Source of the DNA: Alphaproteobacteria bacterium | GTDB taxonomy: Bacteria; Pseudomonadota; Alphaproteobacteria; Paracaedibacterales; CAIULA01 | Direction: 5' to 3' | DNA: 9,311 nt | Assembly: GCA_019751935.1 (NCBI GenBank) | Contig: JAIEMR010000001.1 | Span: forward strand, 1-9,311 | In this document: piece after piece, positions 1 through 6,744 of the stretch | How positions within the stretch are numbered: the stretch's first letter is position 1 | Layout of the letters: each line of letters begins with the position of its first letter | Program-made: the position numbers and the translations under genes | The notes under the pieces: generated by a model | What the model was told of the DNA's origin: nothing | The model's input: only the letters and a program-made list of their open reading frames with translations | Database searches by the model: none

Positions 1-1036
1 TATCTGGATCTTCCCCTTTGGGTAGATTAATAAATTTCAATGTCTTTTGAGAGGAGAGCAAAGGAAGAGCTCTGTCTGCTGCTCTAAAAGCTGCCCTTAA
101 TCCCGCATTATCGCCATCGAAACATAAAAGAGGTTGCGGATTTCGCTTCCATAAAAGCTGTAATTGTTCGCCCGTTAAAGCGGTACCCAGGGGCGCCACT
201 GCCGTTTTCCAGCCTGCCTGAGACAAAGCAATAACATCACAGTATCCCTCAACTACAATTAAAGGTTGATCTTTAGTCACCTGTTTGCCCGCATTTGCAT
301 AATTATAAAGGATTTGCCCTTTATGAAAAAAAGCAGTATCAGAAGAATTTAGGTATTTTGGCTGCCCTTCTCCCAAAGTTCGCCCCCCGAAAGCAACAAC
401 GCGTCCTTTAAGATCTAAGATAGGAAAGATCAAACGGCCACGAAAACGGTCATAAGGTTCTCTCTTATCTTCAGACTGAATAAAAAGTCCCGAAGATAGC
501 ATCGCCTTTTTTGAAAACCCCTTTGTTAAAAAAGTTTGATAAAGCGAGGGAAATCCCTGATTTCTATCAGGCGCAAATCCAAGCCTGAATTCTTCGATTG
601 TTTTTCCAGCAAACCCTCTGTGTTCTAGATATGTTCGCGCTTCATCCCCAAGGGATTTTTTTAAATTCTCCTGATACCAAAGGCAAGCTTCCTCTAGCAA
701 AGTAAAGTATTCTTCACCCTCCGCAGTCTCTTTTTTCTCATTTTTTTCAGGTAAAATCAGACCGGTCAAATCTGCCAAATGCTTTACTGAATCCATAAAA
801 TTTAAGCCCTGGCGATGCATAGTATAGGTAACAATATCGCCATGCGCTCCGCATCCAAAACAATGATAAAACTCTTTCGCATCGTTTATTGTAAATGAAG
901 GAGTTTTTTCATTATGAAAGGGACATAATCCTGAAAATTCATGTCCTTTTCGAATCAACCGTACATCTTTTCCTATCACCTCAGAAACCCTAAGACGTGC
1001 TCGGATTTGTTCGAGATAAGGAGAAAAATCAGACAT
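1..1036 (-). CDS. dnaG: DNA primase DnaG, N-terminal 345 residues (runs off left edge)
   Basis: DnaG makes the short RNA primers for lagging-strand replication and acts with the DnaB helicase. The visible part starts at ATG (1036-1034) and stays open to base 1, ending in the family-typical KGEDPD. A CHC2 zinc-binding domain comes first, with ligands C38, H41, C59 and C62 (CPFH and CFGC). The primase core follows (roughly residues 125-250, including FGGRTLGEGQPKYLNSS). The Toprim domain then has its catalytic glutamate at E263 (VVEGYCD) and the metal-binding D307-G-D309 (CFDGDNAG). The helicase-binding C-terminus is outside the window; the family is usually about 600 residues. Its first 8 bases overlap the end of the upstream phosphatase gene, so the two are probably translationally coupled. 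Identification is firm from motifs and their order. Confidence 0.97.
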   Translation of the reverse strand, partial: MSDFSPYLEQIRARLRVSEVIGKDVRLIRKGHEFSGLCPFHNEKTPSFTINDAKEFYHCFGCGAHGDIVTYTMHRQGLNFMDSVKHLADLTGLILPEKNEKKETAEGEEYFTLLEEACLWYQENLKKSLGDEARTYLEHRGFAGKTIEEFRLGFAPDRNQGFPSLYQTFLTKGFSKKAMLSSGLFIQSEDKREPYDRFRGRLIFPILDLKGRVVAFGGRTLGEGQPKYLNSSDTAFFHKGQILYNYANAGKQVTKDQPLIVVEGYCDVIALSQAGWKTAVAPLGTALTGEQLQLLWKRNPQPLLCFDGDNAGLRAAFRAADRALPLLSSQKTLKFINLPKGEDPD

Positions 1037-2177
1037 CTGTGTTGCGAAACTCTTTCTTAGTGTTTTTGTTAATATCTACCAGCAATTCAGAAAGAATGCC
1101 CTCTCGAACACCTCTATCAGCTACGCGTAACTCTTTTATTTGAATGGCGTCACAAATTCCTTCAAGAATAGCTGACCCCACCACGACAAGCTCTGCTCTG
1201 CCCCCTCCAATACAAGGGTGTTGAATTCGCTCTGTTTGACTCATAAACAGAATCTTCTGGCTAATTGCCTTTAAAGCTTCTGTCTCAATAGTCAGACCAT
1301 CAATAGCGCGTCTTTCATAACGCACCAACCCCATTTTAATAGCGGCAAGCGTCGTTACTGTTCCGGATGATCCAACCAATTGCACCTCAGAATTTGCGAT
1401 ATGCTCTTGTATTTTATTTTTAGTGGCAAAGCGTGTTATCTCATCTCTAACATGCGCTCTAACATCTACATGAATTTCCGGTGTTGAAGCAAATTGGGCA
1501 TAAGATTCACTAACCGTAACAACCCCATAAGGCAAAGAAACTGAATCTATAACCTCGAAGGGAATTGGGTAACCAGGACGCTTTTTTCCTGCCCCATTGA
1601 CCCGCAGCCAAATTGCCTCAGTGCTGCCACCTCCTATATCAAAAACAACGGCATAAGGTGTTTGTGGATTCAAAATCGCCGCACAACCTGTTAAGACAAG
1701 ACGAGCTTCTTCTTCACTTGGAATAATCTCGATATTCAAACCTAACTCATTGCGAGCTCTATCTATCAGTACATGTCCATTTGTTGCTCTCCGACAAGCC
1801 TCTGTTGCCACTGCCCTTATTCTGGTTGCATGATGAAAGTCTATTTTCCGTCTACAAACACGAAGCGCTTCTATTGATCTTTCCATCGCTTCTTCGGATA
1901 ATTCGCCCGTCTTATGCAGTCCTTCCCCAAGCCTGACAATTTTTGCAAAAGAGTCGACGACCTTCCAAACCGGTGCATTAGAGCGTCTACGAAAAAAGGT
2001 CTTTTTCAGTCCCGCCATATTAACGCTAGCAACCAAAAGCCTGCAAGAATTTGTACCGAGATCGATTGCTGCCAATATAGGGTAGTGAGCATCACATCGA
2101 CCGCCTACATAAGTAGCGCGATCAACAGCTGGTGTTATAAGTTGTTTTATCACAAGAGTGTGCCATTTATGATACAA
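1029..2177 (-). CDS. ppx: Ppx/GppA-family phosphatase (exopolyphosphatase / pppGpp phosphohydrolase)
   Basis: Member of the ASKHA-fold Ppx/GppA family, which removes terminal phosphate from inorganic polyphosphate and/or converts pppGpp to ppGpp; cytoplasmic. Visible motifs are the first phosphate-binding loop DLGTNS (residues 39-44 from the TTG start), the conserved ATEACRRATN segment (124-133), EEEARL (155-160), the second phosphate loop FDIGGGSTE (179-187), VGSSGTVTTLAA (about 270) and a C-terminal GSAILEGI...RVADRGVREGIL. There is no HD domain, as in the short form common in Alphaproteobacteria. No ATG precedes DLGTNS: the first possible start is TTG at 2177 (after an in-frame stop at 2183-2181), and a GTG lies at 2153. 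Neither has a convincing Shine-Dalgarno, so the start is uncertain by at least 8 codons. The gene ends 8 bases inside dnaG. Polyphosphatase versus pppGpp activity cannot be decided from sequence. Confidence 0.93.
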   Translation of the reverse strand: MYHKWHTLVIKQLITPAVDRATYVGGRCDAHYPILAAIDLGTNSCRLLVASVNMAGLKKTFFRRRSNAPVWKVVDSFAKIVRLGEGLHKTGELSEEAMERSIEALRVCRRKIDFHHATRIRAVATEACRRATNGHVLIDRARNELGLNIEIIPSEEEARLVLTGCAAILNPQTPYAVVFDIGGGSTEAIWLRVNGAGKKRPGYPIPFEVIDSVSLPYGVVTVSESYAQFASTPEIHVDVRAHVRDEITRFATKNKIQEHIANSEVQLVGSSGTVTTLAAIKMGLVRYERRAIDGLTIETEALKAISQKILFMSQTERIQHPCIGGGRAELVVVGSAILEGICDAIQIKELRVADRGVREGILSELLVDINKNTKKEFRNTDV

Positions 2178-2312
2178 TGTTTATGTTTATTTTGGCCTCT
2201 TTTTATGAGGTCCTCTTTTCTAGTTTACGGAAAACAGGCAAAATATGATAGTCATAACCTATAAAAAAATGTAAATTAGTGCATTATTTCTGATTATCTG
2301 TCAGAAAATTCT

Positions 2313-2318
2313 TACAAT
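2313..2318 (+). promoter_or_regulatory. Candidate -10 box for the tRNA-Gln transcription unit
   Basis: TACAAT (5 of 6 to TATAAT) lies 9 bases before the tRNA 5' end, placing initiation only about 2-4 bases upstream of the mature tRNA. The best -35 at a 17-base spacing is CTGATT (2290-2295), only 3 of 6. A 7-bp inverted repeat, TTTCTGA (2287-2293) and TCAGAAA (2301-2307), covers the -35 and spacer. The rest of the 150-base divergent gap to the ppx start shows no convincing ppx promoter; it does contain the odd palindrome GAGGTCCTC (2207-2215) in what would be the ppx 5' leader. Confidence 0.4.
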
Positions 2319-2327
2319 CTATTAAAA

Positions 2328-2401
2328 TGGGGGATAGTTTAGTGGTAGAACTCTCGGCTCTGGACCGAGGAGCTCTGGTTCGAATCCAGGTCCCCCAGCC
2401 A
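2328..2401 (+). tRNA. tRNA-Gln (anticodon CUG), CCA encoded
   Basis: A 74-base cloverleaf reads cleanly. The acceptor TGGGGGA (2328-2334) pairs with TCCCCCA (2391-2397), followed by discriminator G73 and an encoded CCA (2399-2401). The anticodon stem CTCGG/CCGAG (2353-2357 / 2365-2369) encloses loop CTCTGGA with anticodon CTG at 2360-2362, reading CAG. The T arm has loop TTCGAAT with a T-G pair at its base. G73 and the U1-A72 end fit glutamine identity. With C34 instead of U34 it is not a substrate for the 2-thiouridylase MnmA encoded further along. A protein gene starts 22 bases after the CCA, so the tRNA is probably cut from a joint tRNA-mRNA transcript. Confidence 0.95.
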
Positions 2402-2423
2402 TCTAATCAGATATTAAACTATT

Positions 2424-3497
2424 ATGCTTACATCAAATTCTTTATTTAACCCTCTGTTTTTTGGATTTTGTGGAGTTTTTCCACTCTCACTAGCCTTAAC
2501 CTATTTAATGATACAGGTTAATATTTCTGCAGAACCCATGCAAAGATCCTCCCATAACGCTCCCACCCCAACAGCAGGAGGGTTAGCTTTTATTTCCGTC
2601 TTCTGGATAACGCATTTTGCTCATTTGCTACTCTCTCCATCCTGCCCCGACAATTTTCTTTACCGCTTTTTACCAGTTTATGGATTTGCGTCACTTATCC
2701 TTGCAGTGATCAGTCTTAAGGATGACTACAAGCCCTTATCCTATCGATTTCGGCTTTTTATTCATCTTATTTGCGTTACCTTGATAGTTTCCCAAGGACT
2801 TCAGATCCAATTTCCTGCCTTTGGCTTAGAGACAAATGGATGGCTAGCCGCGATTATAACTGGATTCTGCCTTATATCTCTTATAAATGGTGCGAATTTT
2901 GTTGATGGGCTCAATGGTCTTTTAGCAGGGTGCTTTTTAATTGCGCTTGTTTTTAATGTCCTTATTATTCTTCCAGCCCATCCGTCTGTTACTTTTTTCT
3001 ATATCTCTCTCTTTTTTAGTGTTTTGGGATTCCTTCTCTTTAATTTTCCAAGAGCCCGGATTTTTATGGGCGATATCGGCAGCACATTCCTAGGTTTAAC
3101 TGTTGGGTTTTCAGCGCTTATTTTACAGTTTTACTACCCTCTTACAACAGATACAGCATGGGTCCACAAAGGCTTCATTTACGCTCTCACTCCCCTTGGG
3201 TTCTTATGGTTTGACGTTGGGTTTACCCTTTTAAGAAGAGCTATTTTAAGGTACCGCCTTACTGAGCCTCACCGAGATCATCTCATCCATATCTTGAATG
3301 ATTGCGACTACTCTCATACTTTCGTAAGCTGCTTATATTTTTTCCTTACAGCTTTCATGGGAGGCCTTACCCTTCTTAGCCATTACGGATATATCACCTT
3401 TTTGTCTTTCTTTCTGATTTACGCCTTAACCCAAATACTTTTCTGTTTTTGGGTATTTCATCAAAAACAACATCGACATAAGTCAAAATCCACATGA
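2424..3497 (+). CDS. Polyprenyl-phosphate sugar-1-phosphate transferase, WecA/WbpL/TagO type (MraY superfamily)
   Basis: Integral inner-membrane enzyme that transfers a sugar 1-phosphate (often GlcNAc-1-P or a related amino sugar) from a UDP-sugar to undecaprenyl phosphate, the first step of O-antigen or other surface glycan assembly. The 357-residue protein is almost entirely hydrophobic helices. Conserved cytoplasmic-loop motifs occur in family order: HNAPTPTAGG (44-53), D100-D101 (KDDYKPLSYR), NFVDGLNGL (158-166), MGDIGS (215-220) and PHRDHL (282-287). The PHRxH form of the last motif resembles WbpL/WecA-like transferases rather than MraY. The C-terminus is short and basic (QKQHRHKSKST). 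ATG 2424 lies only 22 bases after the tRNA, without an obvious Shine-Dalgarno. The end overlaps recO by ATGA. Sugar specificity cannot be assigned, so no symbol is given. Confidence 0.9.
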   Translation: MLTSNSLFNPLFFGFCGVFPLSLALTYLMIQVNISAEPMQRSSHNAPTPTAGGLAFISVFWITHFAHLLLSPSCPDNFLYRFLPVYGFASLILAVISLKDDYKPLSYRFRLFIHLICVTLIVSQGLQIQFPAFGLETNGWLAAIITGFCLISLINGANFVDGLNGLLAGCFLIALVFNVLIILPAHPSVTFFYISLFFSVLGFLLFNFPRARIFMGDIGSTFLGLTVGFSALILQFYYPLTTDTAWVHKGFIYALTPLGFLWFDVGFTLLRRAILRYRLTEPHRDHLIHILNDCDYSHTFVSCLYFFLTAFMGGLTLLSHYGYITFLSFFLIYALTQILFCFWVFHQKQHRHKSKST

Positions 3498-4213
3498 AAT
3501 GGCAGGATAATGGCATTATTTTAAGCCAACGAACTTGGAATGATAATAAGATTATCCTTAGCATATTAACTCACGATCATGGGCGTCACACAGGCCTTAT
3601 CAATATTAGCCAGAAAAACAAAAATCTTTCCCATGTTCAGCCTGGCAATTTCGCCCAAACCATCTGGAACGCAAGGTTGAATGAACATTTAGGAAGGTGG
3701 AATCTTGATATTGAATTTACGCCATGGTTTCAAATTCTTAAAGACCCCATACGCCTTTTGGCCTTAAGTACTGCTTGCGCCCTTACTGATTACTGCTTAC
3801 CAGAACGTCATCCTTATCAAACGCTGTACACAACATTAAAGGGATTTCTAGAAAGCCTTATTCATAATAAAGATTGGAGGCGAGATTATATACAATTGGA
3901 AATGAATCTTCTGTCAGAGCTTGGTTTTGGTCTTAATTTAAACTTTTGCGCAGTAACAAAGCAAACTGACGATCTCATATTTGTCTCTCCAAAAACCGGT
4001 CATGCCGTTTCAAGAAAAGCAGGAGAGCCTTATCAAAATAAGCTTTTACCTCTTCCTCCTTTTTTGCTTTCCAAAGACATTCAAATTACACAAAATCAAT
4101 TAGATCAAGCCCTTTATCTAACTGGCTATTTTTTAAGTCGCTATTTACTAGAGAACAGAACATTACCAGAAATTCGTCAACGTTTTATTAATTCCCTCAA
4201 CTTTTCACTATAA
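3494..4213 (+). CDS. recO: DNA repair protein RecO
   Basis: RecO works with RecR (and RecF) to load RecA onto SSB-coated single-stranded DNA and also anneals strands; cytoplasmic. The 239 residues match the alphaproteobacterial RecO pattern: an N-terminal OB-fold opening MKWQDNGIILSQR, then HDHGRHTGLI, QPGNFAQTIWNARLNEHLG, a helical part with LLALSTACALTDYCLPERHP, ELGFGLNLNFCAVT, VSPKTGHAVSRKAGEPY and a C-terminal LTGYFLSRYLL. The CxxC zinc-finger cysteines of other RecO proteins are absent, as is usual in this class. The start codon shares ATGA with the stop of the upstream glycosyl-phosphate transferase, implying translational coupling. An intrinsic terminator begins a few bases after the stop. 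Identification is by remembered family pattern; no search was run. Confidence 0.92.
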   Translation: MKWQDNGIILSQRTWNDNKIILSILTHDHGRHTGLINISQKNKNLSHVQPGNFAQTIWNARLNEHLGRWNLDIEFTPWFQILKDPIRLLALSTACALTDYCLPERHPYQTLYTTLKGFLESLIHNKDWRRDYIQLEMNLLSELGFGLNLNFCAVTKQTDDLIFVSPKTGHAVSRKAGEPYQNKLLPLPPFLLSKDIQITQNQLDQALYLTGYFLSRYLLENRTLPEIRQRFINSLNFSL

Positions 4214-4217
4214 ACGT

Positions 4218-4247
4218 AATTATATTGCTTAATAATATAATTTTTTT
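4218..4247 (+). terminator. Intrinsic terminator of the tRNA-transferase-recO unit
   Basis: A perfect 9-bp inverted repeat, AATTATATT (4218-4226) and AATATAATT (4234-4242), with loop GCTTAAT, runs into a T tract to 4247. It begins 5 bases after the recO stop. The stem is wholly A+T, so it is weaker than a GC-rich terminator but has the right form and place. Confidence 0.7.
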
Positions 4248-4268
4248 ATCTATTGTTGCAAATTGTTC

Positions 4269-4296
4269 TTGACAAAAGAAAAAAAGATGTTATCTT
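4269..4296 (+). promoter_or_regulatory. Promoter of the brnQ-mnmA unit
   Basis: A perfect TTGACA -35 (4269-4274) is followed after 16 bases by TATCTT (4291-4296, 4 of 6 to consensus). Initiation would fall near 4302-4304. It lies just after the recO terminator and just before the leader peptide ATG at 4306, so the leader peptide would have almost no 5' untranslated sequence. Confidence 0.65.
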
Positions 4297-4305
4297 TACT
4301 CTATT

Positions 4306-4395
4306 ATGAAAAGAATCATTACATCATTTCTATTTTCTGAAAAAGCGCATCCACGAATTATTTTGGTGATTGCTAGAAATGTCGTCGGCGCATAG
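4306..4395 (+). CDS. Leader peptide rich in Ile/Leu/Val, upstream of brnQ
   Basis: A 29-codon frame, ATG 4306 to TAG 4393-4395. Ten of 29 residues are branched-chain: Ile at 4, 5, 18, 19 and 22; Leu at 9 and 20; Val at 21, 26 and 27. The densest run is IILVI (18-22), then NVVGA before the stop. Composition, size and place directly before a branched-chain amino acid transporter fit a ribosome-stalling leader like those of ilv and leu attenuators. There is no room for a Shine-Dalgarno between the predicted transcription start and the ATG, so translation would be leaderless, as described for trpL in rhizobia. The stop codon lies in the hairpin GGCGC-ATA-GCGCC (4387-4399). Expression and exact boundaries are inferred. 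Confidence 0.65.
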   Translation: MKRIITSFLFSEKAHPRIILVIARNVVGA

Positions 4396-4449
4396 CGCCC
4401 TGTATCACCCACCCCATCTTTTTAAACTTAAAGATTTTCTGGTTTTTTT
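4365..4449 (+). promoter_or_regulatory. Candidate transcription attenuator in the brnQ leader
   Basis: Stem segments: GGTGAT (4365-4370), inside the Ile-Leu-Val-Ile codons, is complementary to ATCACC (4404-4409). Nested inside is the hairpin GGCGC/GCGCC (4387-4391 / 4395-4399) around the leader stop codon. Downstream, ATCTTT (4416-4421) pairs with AAAGAT (4430-4435), and CCA (4414-4416) could alternatively close on TGG (4440-4442), leading to seven T (4443-4449). The last element is the terminator candidate, although its stem is weak and AT-rich. A ribosome stalled on the branched-chain codons would cover GGTGAT and change the fold. I could not define a strong antiterminator, so the switch mechanism remains an inference. 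Confidence 0.5.
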
Positions 4450-4482
4450 CAGATAACTGCTTATATAGAAGATATTTAGAAT

Positions 4483-4488
4483 AAGGAA
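4483..4488 (+). promoter_or_regulatory. Ribosome binding site of brnQ
   Basis: AAGGAA lies 7 bases before ATG 4496. It is one of the few clear Shine-Dalgarno sequences in the window and fixes the brnQ start. Confidence 0.75.
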
Positions 4489-4495
4489 CTATTAA

Positions 4496-5617
4496 ATGCG
4501 GCCCTACAAATTAGTTTTGACAGCTGGATTTGCTATGTTTTCCATGTTTTTTGGATCTGGAAACTTGGTGTTCCCTCTTTTAGTTGGCTTCGAAACTTCA
4601 GATAATTATATTTATGCTATTGCTGGCCTTCTTGTAACAGCTGTTTGTGTACCATTTTTAGGCCTATTGGGTATGGTTCAATTTAAAGGCGACAGAAAGG
4701 AATACTTTTCTTCTTTGGGGAAAATACCAGCTTTTGTATTAACCCTTCTTATGCTTTCACTGATGGGGCCTTTTGGAGTGATTCCAAGATGCATCACTGT
4801 AGCTTTTGGTGGATTACAATTAATGATCCCAAATCTATCCTTTTCTTTATTTAGTTTAGGTTTTTGCATCTTGACCGGGTTTTTAATTTGGCAACGTAAC
4901 CGAATTGTTAACATTATTGGTCTTGTTTTAACGCCATTTAAATTAGGAAGTATTGTCCTACTTATTTTAGTAGGCCTTTATTTTGGTGGAGGTCCACTTC
5001 CATCATTACACTCATCCAAAGAAGCTTTTAGTTTTGGGTTTCTTCAAGGGTACCAAACTATGGACTTGGTTGCTGGACTCTTTTTTGCTTGCACTATTTA
5101 TGAATACTTAAAGACTAACCTTGCTTCCTTAGGGTCAGGTGAAGACGATGAACGCAGACTTCTCAAAAAAGGAATTTATGCCAGTTTGATTGGAGCTCTC
5201 CTTTTGAGTTTGGTGTATATTGGTTTCATTATGCTGGGCGCAGAATATGCTCCTTTTCTAAAAAATATTCCCCCTGAATCTATGCTTGTTGAAATTGCAA
5301 GACATGCCTTAGGTCACTATGCAGTGCCTATTGTTGCAGTAACTTTAGCGATTTCTTGCCTTGCAACAGCAACAGTCTTAACAACTCTGGCTGTAGACTT
5401 TTTGCAAGATGACATTAGTAAGAACCGACTTAACCGAAGTCAATCTATTGTCATTATTTTAACAGTTGCCCTTGCAATGTCGATGCTTGGATTCCAATCC
5501 ATATGTTCATTCTTAGGAACTGCTTTGGCCTGGATATATCCTTTCTTAGTCGTGTATGCTTTGGTTCAAATTATTCGCAAAACCACTTGTTTAAAAGTTG
5601 CACAGAACTGCCAATGA
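4496..5617 (+). CDS. brnQ: Branched-chain amino acid carrier BrnQ (LIVCS family), short C-terminus
   Basis: Inner-membrane cation-coupled symporter for leucine, isoleucine and valine. The 373-residue protein is a chain of hydrophobic helices. It opens with the family signature around FFGSGNLVFPLLVG (18-31); later come GPFGVIPRCITVAF, where related carriers have GPLFATPRTATVSF, and GYQTMDLVAGLFFA (185-198), the equivalent of GYLTMDxxG. Family members are usually about 420-440 residues. This one stops after the helix matching AIYPPCIALVVL, so the last one or two membrane segments seem to be missing. The 4-base ATGA overlap with mnmA argues for a settled arrangement rather than a recent break. 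An Ile/Leu/Val-rich leader peptide precedes it, suggesting control by branched-chain amino acid supply. An AAGGA ribosome binding site supports the start. Exact substrates are inferred from family. Confidence 0.9.
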   Translation: MRPYKLVLTAGFAMFSMFFGSGNLVFPLLVGFETSDNYIYAIAGLLVTAVCVPFLGLLGMVQFKGDRKEYFSSLGKIPAFVLTLLMLSLMGPFGVIPRCITVAFGGLQLMIPNLSFSLFSLGFCILTGFLIWQRNRIVNIIGLVLTPFKLGSIVLLILVGLYFGGGPLPSLHSSKEAFSFGFLQGYQTMDLVAGLFFACTIYEYLKTNLASLGSGEDDERRLLKKGIYASLIGALLLSLVYIGFIMLGAEYAPFLKNIPPESMLVEIARHALGHYAVPIVAVTLAISCLATATVLTTLAVDFLQDDISKNRLNRSQSIVIILTVALAMSMLGFQSICSFLGTALAWIYPFLVVYALVQIIRKTTCLKVAQNCQ

Positions 5618-6714
5618 TTAGCTTAGATGGAATCAAAAAAGGAAACCGTATTGCTGTTGCTATGTCAGGGGGCGTTGACTCATCAGTAGCTGCAGCCCTT
5701 ATGGTGGAAGCAGGATATGATGTTGTTGGAATAACATTGCAACTTTATGATCACGGTGAAATGGCCGCTAAGAAAGGGGCTTGCTGTGCAGGCCAAGATA
5801 TCTATGATGCCAGGACTGTTGCAGATCGTTTAAATTTTCCCCATTATGTCCTTGATTACGAAAGCCTTTTTCGTCAGAACGTTATTGATGATTTTGTTGA
5901 CAGTTATTTACAAGGAGAAACCCCCATCCCATGTATCAGATGTAATCAAAAAGTCAAATTCAAAGATCTTTTAACAACTGCCCAAGATCTGGGGGCTGAG
6001 GCTTTAGTCACGGGACATTATGTCAGACGCGTTGAATCCCCAAATGGCGCTAAACTTTTCAGAGCCAGCGATTATAATCGAGATCAAAGCTATTTTTTAT
6101 TTACCACGACCCAAGAACAACTAAACTATCTCCGCTTTCCTTTGGGAGGCATGGAAAAATCAGAAACTCGGACGCATGCACGAAGGTTTGGTTTAGAAGT
6201 TTCTGAAAAACCTGATAGCCAAGATATCTGCTTTGTGCCAAGCGGTGGATATAGTTCTGTTGTTGCTAAGCTTCGTCCCGGAGCCTTAGAGGCAGGAGAA
6301 ATCGTCCATATGAATGGAGAGGTTTTAGGAACGCACCAAGGCATTATTAATTATACAGTGGGTCAGCGGCGTGGACTTGGTATTGCAGCAAGTGAACCTT
6401 TATATGTGATTCGCCTGGAACCTGAAACACACCGTGTTATTGTGGGGCCTCATCATGAATTGGCTAAAACTAAAGTTTATCTTAAAGAAGTTAATTGGCT
6501 GCACAATCCAAAAGCCTTTGAAAATGGTTACGCTTGTATGGTCAAAATCCGTTCAACTCACCAACCCGTTTCAGCTATTATCACGAAGCTAGACCAAAAC
6601 AGTGCTGAGGCAACCTTTGCCGAGCCAGAATATGGCGTAGCTTTTGGTCAAGCATGCGTATTTATTGAAAACGATCACATCTTGGGTGGCGGTTGGATTA
6701 CACAAGTTATCTAA
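5614..6714 (+). CDS. mnmA: tRNA-specific 2-thiouridylase MnmA
   Basis: MnmA activates C2 of wobble uridine U34 with ATP and inserts sulfur, giving s2U in tRNA-Lys, -Glu and -Gln(UUG); cytoplasmic, fed by a sulfur relay. The 366 residues contain the PP-loop SGGVDSS (18-24), the alphaproteobacterial block ACCAGQDIYDAR, the catalytic cysteine in PCIRCNQKVKF (C110, equivalent by alignment to E. coli C102), GHYVRR, the second catalytic cysteine C206 in SQDICFVPSGGY, and TVGQRRGLGIA opening the C-terminal beta domains. The start at 5614 is chosen because it overlaps the brnQ stop by ATGA and puts the PP-loop at the usual distance; the frame is open further upstream, but that would only extend into brnQ. 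It probably shares the brnQ promoter and leader. Confidence 0.96.
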   Translation: MISLDGIKKGNRIAVAMSGGVDSSVAAALMVEAGYDVVGITLQLYDHGEMAAKKGACCAGQDIYDARTVADRLNFPHYVLDYESLFRQNVIDDFVDSYLQGETPIPCIRCNQKVKFKDLLTTAQDLGAEALVTGHYVRRVESPNGAKLFRASDYNRDQSYFLFTTTQEQLNYLRFPLGGMEKSETRTHARRFGLEVSEKPDSQDICFVPSGGYSSVVAKLRPGALEAGEIVHMNGEVLGTHQGIINYTVGQRRGLGIAASEPLYVIRLEPETHRVIVGPHHELAKTKVYLKEVNWLHNPKAFENGYACMVKIRSTHQPVSAIITKLDQNSAEATFAEPEYGVAFGQACVFIENDHILGGGWITQVI

Positions 6715-6744
6715 GAGAGTTAACCTCGAAATCATAACGATCCT

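Noticed and set aside
2191..2215. GGCCTC / GAGGTC hairpin followed by CTCTTTTC as a terminator
   Set aside because: One pair is a wobble, the T tract is interrupted, and no plus-strand gene upstream needs ending; at most it is a small hairpin in the ppx leader.
1914..2264. Plus-strand open frame opposite the phosphatase N-terminus
   Set aside because: It is antisense to the DLGTNS-encoding region, has no ribosome binding site and shows no recognisable protein features.
5503..5613. N-terminal extension of MnmA by 37 residues
   Set aside because: It would lie wholly within brnQ in another frame; the ATGA overlap start at 5614 gives the normal MnmA N-terminus.
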